NCBI GenBank assembly: GCA_038237165.1 | Contig: JBBRYZ010000002.1 | Coordinates: 1-64,000, forward strand | Reading direction: 5' to 3' | Length of the DNA: 64,000 nucleotides | Source of the DNA: UBA4417 sp038237165 | GTDB taxonomy: Bacteria > Bacteroidota > Bacteroidia > Bacteroidales > UBA4417 | Shown here: piece by piece, positions 1 to 8,320 of the stretch | Position numbering within the stretch: position 1 is the stretch's first letter | Layout of the letters: the number at the start of each line of letters is the position of its first letter | Position numbers and translations under genes: made by a program | The notes under the pieces: model-generated | Database searches by the model: none | What the model saw: the letters and a program-made list of their open reading frames with translations, nothing else | Told to the model about the DNA's origin: nothing

Positions 1-1
1 A

Positions 2-1042
2 TATGGCATTCTCCACATTTTGTACGGGATAGTTTTGCTTTATGTGCCACAGGTAAATGATCCTGATACTCTATATTATGTCATTTTACTGGCGATGATC
101 TTCTATATGCCAACGATTTCACTGTCGAACTCCATATCGTATTCCATCTTGAAATCCAATAATTATGATGTGGTAAAAGTTTTTCCTCCAATACGCGTTT
201 GGGGAACCATTGGATTTATTGTTGCAATGTGGATCACTAACCTCACCGGTAGCAAAGCCAATGCAAATCAGTTTCTGATTGCCGCTGTAGCTGCAATTGC
301 CCTGGGGATCTATTCGTTTACATTACCAAAGTGTCCGCCACAAAAATCTATCTCTAAAAATGCATCCCTGGTTGAAATTTTAGGTTTAGATGCATTTAAA
401 CTGTTTCTTAACTATAAAATGGCGTTGTTTTTTATTTTCGCCATGTTTCTGGGTGCCGCTCTGCAATTAACAAATATGTATGGAGATTCGTTTCTTGATG
501 ATTTCAAACACATTCCACAATATGCCGATTCGTTTGTGGTTAAATATTCGACTATCATCATGTCTATATCGCAAATGTCGGAAACACTGTTTATCCTGAC
601 TATTCCTTTTTTCCTGAAACGATTTGGCATTAAAAAAGTAATGCTGTTTTCGATGATTGCGTGGGTATTGAGATTTGGACTATTTTCATATGGAAACCCT
701 ACGGATGGACTTTGGATGATAATCCTTTCGTGTATTGTGTATGGTATGGCATTTGACTTTTTCAATATTTCAGGATCACTTTTCATTGAAACTACTACCG
801 ATTCTAAAATCCGGTCGAGCGCCCAGGGTTTGTTTATGATGATGACAAATGGTTTCGGAGCTTTTACCGGCAGCAAGGTTAGTGGTTATGTAATTGATAA
901 ATACTACACCCATGCTGAAGGAAAAGACTGGCACGGAATATGGCTGGCTTTTGCAATATATGCGCTGATTGTTGCTGTTCTGTTTGCTATTTTCTTTAAG
1001 CATAAACATGATCCGAGAGCGATTCAGTCCATTGCTCATTAG
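2..1042 (+). CDS. Nucleoside permease, MFS (5'-truncated by window edge)
   Basis: Inner-membrane nucleoside:H+ symporter of the major facilitator superfamily, NupG/XapB type. The reading frame is open from base 2, with no credible start inside the window, so about 70 N-terminal residues lie upstream (NupG is about 418 aa; about 346 aa are visible). Many hydrophobic helices can be seen. The stretch IRSSAQGLFMMMTNGFGAF near the C-terminus is typical of Bacteroidota nucleoside permeases. It lies 101 bp before thyA on the same strand, so a joint role in nucleoside supply is plausible but inferred. The exact substrate cannot be read from sequence. Confidence 0.85.
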   Translation, partial: YGILHILYGIVLLYVPQVNDPDTLYYVILLAMIFYMPTISLSNSISYSILKSNNYDVVKVFPPIRVWGTIGFIVAMWITNLTGSKANANQFLIAAVAAIALGIYSFTLPKCPPQKSISKNASLVEILGLDAFKLFLNYKMALFFIFAMFLGAALQLTNMYGDSFLDDFKHIPQYADSFVVKYSTIIMSISQMSETLFILTIPFFLKRFGIKKVMLFSMIAWVLRFGLFSYGNPTDGLWMIILSCIVYGMAFDFFNISGSLFIETTTDSKIRSSAQGLFMMMTNGFGAFTGSKVSGYVIDKYYTHAEGKDWHGIWLAFAIYALIVAVLFAIFFKHKHDPRAIQSIAH

Positions 1043-1143
1043 AAATAAAGGAGTTAGGATTTTGGGGTTAGGGTTTAGGGATGCCCTAATGGCACTTTCT
1101 GAATATGACATCCAATATCTTAAATCCAAAATCCGAAATTAGC

Positions 1144-1938
1144 ATGAAACAATACCACGACTTATTAAACCATGTACTTTCCACCGGTGTTAAAAAAGAG
1201 GACCGAACCGGCACAGGCACACTCAGCGTGTTCGGTTACCAAATGCGGTTTAATCTGGCAGAAGGATTTCCCGCAGTAACAACCAAGAAACTTCATTTAC
1301 GTTCCATTATACACGAATTGCTTTGGTTCCTGAAAGGCGAAACCAATGTGAAATATCTGCACGACAATAAAGTAAGCATCTGGGACGAATGGGCTGATCC
1401 GCAGGGAAACCTCGGTCCCATCTATGGTTACCAGTGGCGCTCGTGGCCGGTAGCCGACGGATCTTACATTGATCAGGTGAGCCAGGTGATCGAAACCATT
1501 AAGAAAAATCCAGATTCGCGACGGATCATTATCAGTGCCTGGAATGTAGGAATGATCAAGGACATGGCTCTCCCACCCTGCCATCTGCTGTTTCAGTATT
1601 ATGTGGCCGACGGCAAGCTTTCGTGCCAGCTTTACCAGCGCAGTGCTGATATTTTTCTCGGAGTACCTTTCAACATTGCCTCGTATGCCTTGCTAACAAT
1701 GATGATTGCACAAGTTACAGGATTACAGGTTGGCGATTTTGTGCATACTTTTGGTGATGCGCATATCTATACCAATCACATGGATCAGGTTAAGCTGCAG
1801 CTTTCGCGTGATTTCAGACCGCTTCCGCAGATGAAGATAAATCCCGATGTAAAAGACATATTCAGCTTTAAATACGAGGATTTTGAGCTTACTGGTTATG
1901 ATCCGCATGCAGGAATTAAGGCACCGGTGGCAGTTTGA
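1144..1938 (+). CDS. thyA: Thymidylate synthase
   Basis: Converts dUMP to dTMP using methylene-tetrahydrofolate, which leaves dihydrofolate. The protein is 264 aa, the same length as E. coli ThyA, when started at ATG 1144 (MKQYHDLLNHVL). An in-frame ATG 39 bp upstream (1105) would add a tail lying in low-complexity DNA, so it was not chosen. Visible signatures are DRTGTGTLSVFG (phosphate-binding Arg loop), the catalytic-Cys motif LPPCHLLFQYY, and QRSADIFLGVPFN. folA follows on the same strand 224 bp later and recycles the dihydrofolate that ThyA makes, a classic pairing. Confidence 0.97.
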   Translation: MKQYHDLLNHVLSTGVKKEDRTGTGTLSVFGYQMRFNLAEGFPAVTTKKLHLRSIIHELLWFLKGETNVKYLHDNKVSIWDEWADPQGNLGPIYGYQWRSWPVADGSYIDQVSQVIETIKKNPDSRRIIISAWNVGMIKDMALPPCHLLFQYYVADGKLSCQLYQRSADIFLGVPFNIASYALLTMMIAQVTGLQVGDFVHTFGDAHIYTNHMDQVKLQLSRDFRPLPQMKINPDVKDIFSFKYEDFELTGYDPHAGIKAPVAV

Positions 1939-2162
1939 GGCACAAAAGTTACAAGAACCATGAACCAAGAAACAAGACCCAAGATCCGAGATACAAATCC
2001 CGGGTTCAAAGTTCGATATTCAAGGTTCGCGCTGTAAAACTAAACAACAGATATTTGGGAATCAGCGATTGAAAATCGCTGCACCCGAAAGTTAAACCTT
2101 CAATCTCATTAATCCCATCAATCACTTCAAACATTTCAATCCCTTCAATCCCCTCAATCCAA
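1939..2162. other. Low-complexity thyA-folA spacer
   Basis: No gene. From 1940 to 2035 the spacer consists of short variant words such as AACCAAGA, AAGACCC and AAGATCC. A small hairpin follows (AGCGATT-GAA-AATCGCT, about 2063-2079). From 2098 to 2162 there are G-poor words (AATCCC, TTCAAT, CATCAAT) running up to the folA ATG. No Shine-Dalgarno sequence is visible. Confidence 0.6.
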
Positions 2163-2642
2163 ATGAAACCCATCTCCATCATAGTCGCCATTGCACAAAA
2201 TCACGCCATCGGAAAAGATAACCAGTTGCTCTGGCATATTCCTGCAGATCTGAAACGGTTTAAAAAGCTAACAACCGGCCATACCATAGTTATGGGTAAA
2301 CGTACTTTTGAATCGTTACCAATCCGGCCATTGCCTAATCGTAGGAGCGTTGTAATTACAGATATACCGGGTGAAGTAATTGAAGGTTGCACAATGGCAT
2401 ATTCAATTGAAGATGCCATTTCAAAAATGGACGAAGACAAAGAGAATTTTATTATCGGCGGAGGATCGGTTTACAGGCAATTTCTGCCACTGGCCGATCA
2501 GCTATATCTCACTATAGTTCAAAAAGATTTTGAAGCCGACACATTTTTAGACATTGACCTTCAGGGTTGGGAAACCATCGAACGGGAGGATCATCCGGAA
2601 GAAGAACTGCCTTATTATTATATCAATCTAAAAAGGAAATAG
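2163..2642 (+). CDS. folA: Dihydrofolate reductase
   Basis: Reduces dihydrofolate to tetrahydrofolate with NADPH, closing the cycle opened by the upstream thyA. The 159-aa length equals the usual chromosomal DHFR. Seen: the N-terminal strand ISIIVAIAQNHAIGKDNQLL, the catalytic loop LLWHIPADLKRFK with its acidic residue, MGKRTFES for NADPH and substrate, and the FIIGGGSVYRQFL glycine motif. The ATG at 2163 is the only sensible start. The leader is a G-poor low-complexity tract. Confidence 0.97.
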   Translation: MKPISIIVAIAQNHAIGKDNQLLWHIPADLKRFKKLTTGHTIVMGKRTFESLPIRPLPNRRSVVITDIPGEVIEGCTMAYSIEDAISKMDEDKENFIIGGGSVYRQFLPLADQLYLTIVQKDFEADTFLDIDLQGWETIEREDHPEEELPYYYINLKRK

Positions 2643-2686
2643 CTTTTGATTTTAACCAGTGTCTTTTAAGAATTAACTTTCTTTGA

Positions 2687-2722
2687 CCCCTCTGCCCTTC
2701 GGGCATCTCCCCGGAGGGGAGA
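2687..2722. repeat. Double-hairpin repeat, single copy
   Basis: Pyrimidine-rich CCCCTCT leads into a small hairpin (GCCCTTCGGGC), then CTCCCC, a short spacer and GGGGAG. The same architecture recurs at 23111 and 23242 and, in reverse complement, in the tandem array at 11690-12014. Confidence 0.7.
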
Positions 2723-2791
2723 AACCTGCGATCATGATTAGCTCGAATTTGTCAGTCTCGAAATGGTGGATTTATACTTTATTCATTGTTG

Positions 2792-2907
2792 ATGCGTATC
2801 AAGGGTTATATTCAGTTTTTGTCTATTATGGCGAACTCTTCCAGAGTTTAAAACTCTGGAAGAGTTCGCCTTGCACGTAAGTTACTATTTCAACCTTTAA
2901 TTTGCAT
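2792..2907 (+). repeat. MITE-like element, copy A
   Basis: A 116-bp copy of an element also found at 34006-34127 and 41353-41474 (those two lie in the opposite orientation). Ends are imperfect inverted repeats beginning ATGCGTATCAAGGGTT and ending TTTGCAT. The centre is a near-perfect palindrome with 20-bp arms (2830-2849 and 2851-2870) and a 1-nt spacer. Clear target duplications are not visible for this copy. It sits between the convergent genes folA and rarD, where the palindrome could end transcription in both directions. Confidence 0.75.
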
Positions 2908-3013
2908 TAATAACTATTTTCTATTATATAGTAACTTTTTTCTGTTAACCAATAACTATTTCCCATTTGTCACCCATAGCGTAGTCGAAGGGAACTATTA
3001 ACTGCAGGAATTA

Positions 3014-3916
3014 TCAGGCCGCCTTGCCCCGCATATTCCTGATTACACTATATGTAAAAATTCCCAGTCCGACCCAAACCAATGCAAAACTGAGCATATA
3101 TGCCGGGTGGAAGGCTTCTCTGAATACGAATACCCCGATAAGCAATTGTATGGTTGGCGACAGGTATTGTATAAAGCCCAATGTAGATAAAGGAATTCGC
3201 GTGGCCGCAATCCCGAACCAGAACAAGGGTAAAGCCGTAACCGGACCACCCAGGATAAGAAGTAGGTCAGTAAAAGTTGAGTAATGCCAGAATGCCCCGG
3301 TTCCAAGCGTATTTACATGCCAAAGGTACCAGAGAGCCAAAGGTGCGAGTAACAGGGTTTCTACCACCAGTCCGGGCATGGATTGCAGGTTGGCTTTCTT
3401 TCGTATCAATCCATATAAACCGAATGAAAATGCAAGAACAAGCGATATAACCGGCAGTCGTCCATAATGAAATGTAAGAAATCCCACACCTGCAAATGCA
3501 AATGCTACTGCAATACCCTGCAATCGCGAAAGCCGCTCCTTCAGGAAAACCATACCCAGAAATACATTTACCATCGGATTGATATAATAACCAAGGCTCG
3601 CATCCACAATATGATCGTTATTAACAGCATAAATATAGGTAAACCAGTTTGTCCCGATCAGGGCGCCGGTAAGCAATAAAGTGCCTAAGATTTTAGGAGA
3701 CGACAAATACTGAATAAAAAGTTTTTCCTTGCGCCAGGCCAGAATAATGAAAAGGAAAATCATTGACCATACAATGCGGTGCGCCAGTATCTGCTGAGGC
3801 GGTACATGCAAAAGCATTTTCCAGTACAGCGGAAAAACACCCCAGATGCTGTAGCTTACAATGGCATACACCAGGCCCGATTTATATAACTTCTGCTGCT
3901 CTGTGGGTAAACTCAT
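3014..3916 (-). CDS. rarD: RarD-like EamA-family permease
   Basis: Predicted inner-membrane transporter of the drug/metabolite superfamily, RarD branch. The true substrate is unknown. About ten hydrophobic helices in two EamA halves are visible. The N-terminal GLVYAIVSYSIWGVFPLYWK and the HRIVWS motif are hallmarks of RarD. ATG 3916 (MSLPTEQQ) is preferred over a TTG at 3934 because a TAnnTTTG promoter box lies at 3932-3939, which would place the TTG inside the promoter. Length is 300 aa, as usual for the family. The gene stands alone, convergent with folA. Confidence 0.88.
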   Translation of the reverse strand: MSLPTEQQKLYKSGLVYAIVSYSIWGVFPLYWKMLLHVPPQQILAHRIVWSMIFLFIILAWRKEKLFIQYLSSPKILGTLLLTGALIGTNWFTYIYAVNNDHIVDASLGYYINPMVNVFLGMVFLKERLSRLQGIAVAFAFAGVGFLTFHYGRLPVISLVLAFSFGLYGLIRKKANLQSMPGLVVETLLLAPLALWYLWHVNTLGTGAFWHYSTFTDLLLILGGPVTALPLFWFGIAATRIPLSTLGFIQYLSPTIQLLIGVFVFREAFHPAYMLSFALVWVGLGIFTYSVIRNMRGKAA

Positions 3917-3931
3917 TTTTGAAATTTGCGG

Positions 3932-3939
3932 CAAAAGTA
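3932..3939 (-). promoter_or_regulatory. -7 promoter box TACTTTTG for rarD
   Basis: Minus-strand TACTTTTG fits the Bacteroidota sigma-factor box TAnnTTTG. Only 15 nt separate it from the rarD ATG, so the leader must be very short. No clear -33 TTTG was found. Confidence 0.5.
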
Positions 3940-4470
3940 GGTTATCTGGATTAAATGGTAATTTTAAATATAAATTTCTTTACTAATGTGGGTGAAAGAA
4001 AAATGGAGTTTTGAGCTACATTGAAAAGACAACTAAGTTATATATAAGTAAATACAATAAAGCGGGAATAAATAAAAACGCGTATCCGATAATTTGTGTT
4101 AAATATGGTTATATATTTGAAAAACAATAAGCTTTACCTTCAAACTGGTTTATTCGAGTTGAATCAGTTGTAGAAACTTACTTTTGGTTTGGGGATTAAC
4201 TAGTTGCGCTATTTTAAATACTATGATATTAGATTTAACACTTACGCTTAAAAATAAAATAACTTCTTATCAGGGGACAATTGTACCTGTTTTAAATAAG
4301 GGAATACAATTGCAAAATAAGAAACCACACACAATAGGCACAGCTAATTGCTTGTTCCCGCCAATCAGGAATATGTTGGCTGGTTTCCAGGATAGTTTTG
4401 CGCATTAAAAATAGTATCTACCTGTCAACTTCTCAAAGCTAATTACACGATTTTAAAGCTATTGAAAAAA
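3940..4470. other. Spacer without recognised gene
   Basis: About 530 bp of AT-rich DNA between the divergent rarD and histidine kinase genes. It presumably holds the kinase promoter. A short open frame at 4184-4408 starts with TTG, matches nothing I recognise and was not accepted. No repeats or RNA structures were noticed. Confidence 0.5.
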
Positions 4471-5685
4471 ATGAAATTCTTAAATAAGACCATAAAAAAT
4501 CACCAAGGCAATAATGAAGAATTAAAACAGGAACGCGAACTATATGCCGACCTTGCAAATGCGTCTCCTTCCGGAATATACCGGTTAAGGGTTCTTTCGG
4601 AAGTTTCTATAGATGAAGGGAAATGGTCAAATCCTAATGAGGCGCCGTATATCGTTGAATTTGTGAATGATCGTTTCTGTGAAATCCTTAATATGGACAG
4701 ACTTGCTTTTAAGAAAAAGCCAGGTATTATTAATGATTTGATTTACGAAGCAGATAAAGCAGATTTTGTAAGTAAGAATGTGGCTGCAAACAGGCATCAC
4801 ACACCGTTTATATGGGATGGCCGTTTCAATATTAAAAATAAAATCGCCTGGGTACATTTCGAATCGATACCCCGTGTGCTGACAAATAATGATATTATCT
4901 GGACAGGAACGCTGAATGATATTACTGATCGCAAAATAGCGGAACAGGAAATCATCAATAAAAATGAGGAGTTACAAAAGTTAAACGCCGAAAAAGACAA
5001 GTTTTTCTCCATAATTGCCCATGATTTAAAGAGTCCGTTTAATTCAGTTATTGGATTTAGTGATTTGCTGGCCAAAGAGGTAATGAATAAAAATTGTGAA
5101 AATATTGAACTATACAGTGGTATTATTAAGAGTTCATCCATACGAGCGGTCGACTTACTGATGAATCTGATGGAATGGTCGCAAGCGCAAACAGGCAGAA
5201 TGGATTTCAATCCTGAATATTTTGATTTGGATGTGTCCATTAATGAAATAGTGCTTCTATTTACGAATGTAGCCATGCAAAAGTCAATAAGTATCAACTA
5301 TGACAAAGATTCTAAGCTTCTTGTGTATGCCGATAAGGCAATGATAAATACGATCTTAAGAAACCTGGTTTCGAATGCGATTAAGTTTACTAAACCTGGA
5401 GGGAATGTTACTATTTTAAGTAAGGTTGTCCCGAACAATGTAAAAGTTTCAGTTAAAGATACAGGAGTTGGCATGTCAAAAACAACGATTGAGAAATTAT
5501 TCAGGATTGATACAAATTATAAAACAACAGGTACATCAGATGAAACCGGAACGGGCTTAGGTTTAATACTATGCAAAGAATTCATAAATAAACACAATGG
5601 AGAAATAATGGTTGAAAGCGAGCCGGGTAAAGGTTCGGTATTTTATTTTTCTATTCCGGGTATATCAGCGTTATTAACCACATAA
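4471..5685 (+). CDS. Cytosolic PAS-domain sensor histidine kinase
   Basis: Two-component histidine kinase of 404 aa from ATG 4471 (a TTG 9 bp upstream is also possible). There is no signal peptide or membrane segment, so it should sense an intracellular cue. A PAS-like domain covers about residues 20-155, ending in the PAC-like ILWTGTLNDITDR-type strand. A short coiled linker and HisKA follow, with phospho-acceptor H184 in FFSIIAHDLKSPFNSVIGF. The HATPase has N-box LVSNAIKFTKPGG, G1 DTGVGM and G2 GTGLGL. No response regulator is adjacent, so it is an orphan kinase. Confidence 0.9.
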   Translation: MKFLNKTIKNHQGNNEELKQERELYADLANASPSGIYRLRVLSEVSIDEGKWSNPNEAPYIVEFVNDRFCEILNMDRLAFKKKPGIINDLIYEADKADFVSKNVAANRHHTPFIWDGRFNIKNKIAWVHFESIPRVLTNNDIIWTGTLNDITDRKIAEQEIINKNEELQKLNAEKDKFFSIIAHDLKSPFNSVIGFSDLLAKEVMNKNCENIELYSGIIKSSSIRAVDLLMNLMEWSQAQTGRMDFNPEYFDLDVSINEIVLLFTNVAMQKSISINYDKDSKLLVYADKAMINTILRNLVSNAIKFTKPGGNVTILSKVVPNNVKVSVKDTGVGMSKTTIEKLFRIDTNYKTTGTSDETGTGLGLILCKEFINKHNGEIMVESEPGKGSVFYFSIPGISALLTT

Positions 5686-5878
5686 ATATAACCATAACTC
5701 GCAGCCAATATAGATTTTTGAAAATACAGATATCGGTTTATAATTTCTTTCAAATAATATTGATTAATTATAGATGTGATTAAAAGTGGTATATATTTGT
5801 ATATATATACTAGTTGGCGGCAAGCATAGAACTAGAAACTAAATATTGAACTAATCCATCTAAATAAAGTATAGAATT

Positions 5879-6505
5879 ATGAAAAAATTAAAGATTAAAG
5901 TGCTGGTTTTTTTAGTTTTAATTGTGTGTTTTTCATGCAAAAAAGAAAGTGCAAATTATTGTATTAATCGTATTACTAGTAATCCTGTTGAAAGCCAATT
6001 ATCTGAAACAGATTTGAACCTAGTTAAATCCCTTTTTGACAAAAATAATATAAGCTATTATAATTATTCCTTTTATTGGTTAGACGCGGATGTGTATGGT
6101 CGTCATTCTGTTGCTTGTTTTCAGTACATAAATAACTTAAAAATACTTGCCAACTCCTTGCATTACACTTTTGATGAGAATGATAAATTTACAGGATTAA
6201 TTGGCGAAAAAATTGAAAATATAAATCTTGATAGTATTCCAAATATGAATACTAATAATGTGATAGAAATATTTTTAGATAAAATTAGCAAAAGTCCTTA
6301 TTACAAATCTAGTTTAGCAGAAATAAAAAACGGTTGTTTTGATGTTGAATTTGGTTATTTTCAAGATAATCCGTTGGATGATCCAAAGAAAAAAATAATG
6401 GTTAAGGCTTGGAAAGTAAAACCCCAAAACAGTTATCCACCATATGCATACATTGACGATTCAGATGGCAGAGTTATCATTTATTGGGATGGAATTGGAA
6501 TATAA
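5879..6505 (+). CDS. Hypothetical lipoprotein
   Basis: A 208-aa protein of unknown function. The N-terminus is a lipoprotein signal: a Lys-rich start, a hydrophobic stretch, then CFSC followed by KKES, so the mature Cys is near residue 20. The rest is soluble and rich in Asn and Lys, with the motif PPYAYIDDSDGRVIIYWD near the end. The DNA is clearly AT-richer than the neighbouring metabolic genes, which hints at acquisition. It is the first of three orphan genes (5879, 6722, 7554) separated by structured spacers. Confidence 0.65.
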   Translation: MKKLKIKVLVFLVLIVCFSCKKESANYCINRITSNPVESQLSETDLNLVKSLFDKNNISYYNYSFYWLDADVYGRHSVACFQYINNLKILANSLHYTFDENDKFTGLIGEKIENINLDSIPNMNTNNVIEIFLDKISKSPYYKSSLAEIKNGCFDVEFGYFQDNPLDDPKKKIMVKAWKVKPQNSYPPYAYIDDSDGRVIIYWDGIGI

Positions 6506-6721
6506 TGCCAGCCGCCAATAAAGGCTATAAATAATGGCGGGTGAAATACATAATTGGGATTCCGATAACTATCGGGATTGTAACCCATCTCGCCATGGCG
6601 GTATTGGTTTACAGCGTACAACCACGCAATCCGCCACTTTTCATTACCTCCACCTTAATTGATAATATTAAAATTTAACTTTAGACATTCTAAAATCAAT
6701 ACAAACCTAAGCTTTCTACTT
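6506..6721. other. Structured spacer between orphan genes
   Basis: GC-richer than the flanking orphan genes. It contains short inverted matches (GCCGCCA with TGGCGGG; CGCCATGGCG; CCGATAACTATCGG) and the words ACCACGCAATCCGCCAC. These recall the non-coding spacers around horizontally moving orphan genes in Bacteroidota, but integron attC core sites are not clear. Confidence 0.4.
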
Positions 6722-7363
6722 ATGAAAATTTTTTCAATTGCATGTTTAGTTTTATTTACCGGATTATCTTGTTTTGGACAAGAAATTGAGATTTGTGGTT
6801 CAATAAATTCCTCTACGGAGAAAAGATTTCAAAATGCTTATGGCATTGGATTTCAATATCAGCATGACATTGGGAATAAATTTAAAACCGGCCTGGGCGT
6901 ACATTATAATGCTAAAAATAACGAATTCGATGAAATTCAATATGTGGATGCGGACCCTGATTTATTAATAGCCGACAGAATTAATTCAACAGCCAGACGC
7001 TTTTCAATCAGGTTAAATTTCCAAAGTTATCTTAAAAATAATGAGCATGTATCTTTAACTCTAGGTCCTGAGATTAGTTATAATTACTTCTGGGGCACTG
7101 ATAAGGTTGATGAAAGAGTTGGTCAAAGCTCAGAAAGAAATCTGTATTCAGTAAAAACAGGTCTAACCAAACAATTTGGAATCGGGCTGATTTCAACGAT
7201 AGAAGTTAAGCAGGTTATTAAACCTCAGTTGTCGATTTGTTTTACAATCAGACCGGAATTTACAACAGATGGAATATTTGCAAAAGGATATGAACCTGTA
7301 TTTTCAGGCGTTTTAGGATTTACAGAATTTCAGGTTGGACTTAAATATAGAATTAAAAAATGA
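6722..7363 (+). CDS. Putative outer-membrane beta-barrel protein
   Basis: A 213-aa protein with a Sec signal peptide (MKIFSIACLVLFTGLSCFGQ). The remainder shows alternating hydrophobic/polar strands with Tyr and Gly and ends in VGLKYRIKK, as in small outer-membrane barrels of the porin-like type. ATG 6722 was chosen over an in-frame TTG at 6659 because it begins a proper signal peptide. Function is unknown. Base composition is AT-rich like the two neighbouring orphans. Confidence 0.65.
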   Translation: MKIFSIACLVLFTGLSCFGQEIEICGSINSSTEKRFQNAYGIGFQYQHDIGNKFKTGLGVHYNAKNNEFDEIQYVDADPDLLIADRINSTARRFSIRLNFQSYLKNNEHVSLTLGPEISYNYFWGTDKVDERVGQSSERNLYSVKTGLTKQFGIGLISTIEVKQVIKPQLSICFTIRPEFTTDGIFAKGYEPVFSGVLGFTEFQVGLKYRIKK

Positions 7364-7553
7364 AATACTGGCCTAATCGGGTAGTCGGTCCCCACCAGCA
7401 ACTGCTAACGGGTTGCGCCGCAAGTAAAGCAACACGCAAGCCACCACTTGTCAGAACCTAATCCGTTAGTGTTTTGGATGCTTTGTAAATTCAGGATGGC
7501 TTAATACACGATAAATCTAATATTATTTTAGACCTTAAAATAACACGACAAAA
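7364..7553. other. Structured spacer with CTAACGG/CCGTTAG ends
   Basis: From 7406 to 7471 the spacer carries CTAACGGGTTGCGCCGC and, further on, AACCTAATCCGTTAG, giving 7-bp inverted ends around a GC-richer core. This resembles attC-like spacers in arrangement, but the ends do not fit the GTTRRRY/RYYYAAC consensus well. Confidence 0.4.
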
Positions 7554-7907
7554 ATGAATCTGGATTTTTATAAGCAAAGAGGATTTTGGTTAACTTTTTT
7601 AACATCGTTTTTAATTATTTCAGTAGCATTAGTAACTGATTTAAAAATGGATTTATTTGTTCCTGTGACAGGTAAATTTAGATTGTTTGGAGGATTAGGG
7701 ATAATAATAACAGTTACATTATTATTTAAGTGGAAGTATTCAAAACTTATTTTGGGAATAATTACTGTGATGTATTTAATCGCTACAATTTTCTTTGCTT
7801 TTCAAGATGGAAATAGATTGATTTCGTTCTCGATTCTTTCAATTGTATTAATTTCTATTCTGATTTTATTATCATCAAAACCAGTGAATGATTACATAAA
7901 AAATTGA
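7554..7907 (+). CDS. Small hypothetical membrane protein
   Basis: A 117-aa protein with about four hydrophobic helices (roughly residues 12-30, 42-58, 64-84, 88-108) and short charged loops. No family was recognised. It starts at ATG 7554, preceded by AACACGACAAAA. Very AT-rich. It is the third of three orphan genes in this interval. Confidence 0.6.
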   Translation: MNLDFYKQRGFWLTFLTSFLIISVALVTDLKMDLFVPVTGKFRLFGGLGIIITVTLLFKWKYSKLILGIITVMYLIATIFFAFQDGNRLISFSILSIVLISILILLSSKPVNDYIKN

Positions 7908-8317
7908 CTTTTTAAAATGGCGTGCAATTATACAAGTAAAAAACTGGTAATACGATTGTCCTCAGTATTGTGACTGTTACAAGATTTGGTAAGGATTAGA
8001 ATAGCGCGGCAGGCTTCCAGCTCAATGAATAAGGAGCAGTTAAAAAACTTTGTCAATAAGGCATTTACAAGAATAATTAAATTATGACTAGCACCTACAC
8101 CCAATATTTACATCCAGTATATATTAGCTCTACAAAACCAATTCCCGTTAATTTTATTACTTAACTGAAATAAAACAAAAAGGCTACCCTAAGGAAGCCT
8201 TTTTATATCTGCTACTTTGCAAACTATTTTCAGTAAACTATATACTGTTAACTATTCACTTTTCATTTTTCATTTTTCATTTTTCACTTTTCACTTTTCA
8301 CTTTTCACTTTTCACTT
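7908..8317. other. Spacer with terminator and heptamer array
   Basis: No gene. It holds the 8177-8204 terminator and, from about 8256 to 8320, eight or nine copies of the heptamer TTTTCAC/TTTTCAT. Read on the argF strand this is (GTGAAAA)n, and it starts exactly at the argF stop codon. Confidence 0.6.
8177..8204. terminator. Bidirectional terminator hairpin
   Basis: AAAAAGGCT ... AGCCTTTTT inverted repeat with A and T tracts on both sides. It lies between the orphan-gene block (+) and argF (-), so it can stop transcripts from both directions. Confidence 0.75.
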
Positions 8318-8320
8318 TCA
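8256..8320 (-). repeat. (GTGAAAA)n heptamer array at argF stop
   Basis: Tandem heptamers, GTGAAAA then ATGAAAA variants on the coding strand. The TGA stop of argF (8318-8320) is the first unit of the array. The same repeat follows or forms the stop of the EamA gene (11620-11645) and follows the gene ending at 41307. Confidence 0.7.

Noticed and set aside
1055..1090. Telomere-like GGGTTTAGGG words (also near 36960)
   Set aside because: Short, degenerate and internal; part of the word-like tracts, not a chromosome end.
2683..2880. 65-codon frame after folA
   Set aside because: It is made of the double-hairpin repeat and MITE copy A.
4184..4408. 74-codon open frame upstream of the histidine kinase
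   Set aside because: TTG start only, no recognisable domain, no promoter box at a fitting place.
7406..7471. Integron attC site
   Set aside because: Inverted ends exist but the core sites do not match GTTRRRY/RYYYAAC and no integrase is in the window. Kept only as a weak finding.
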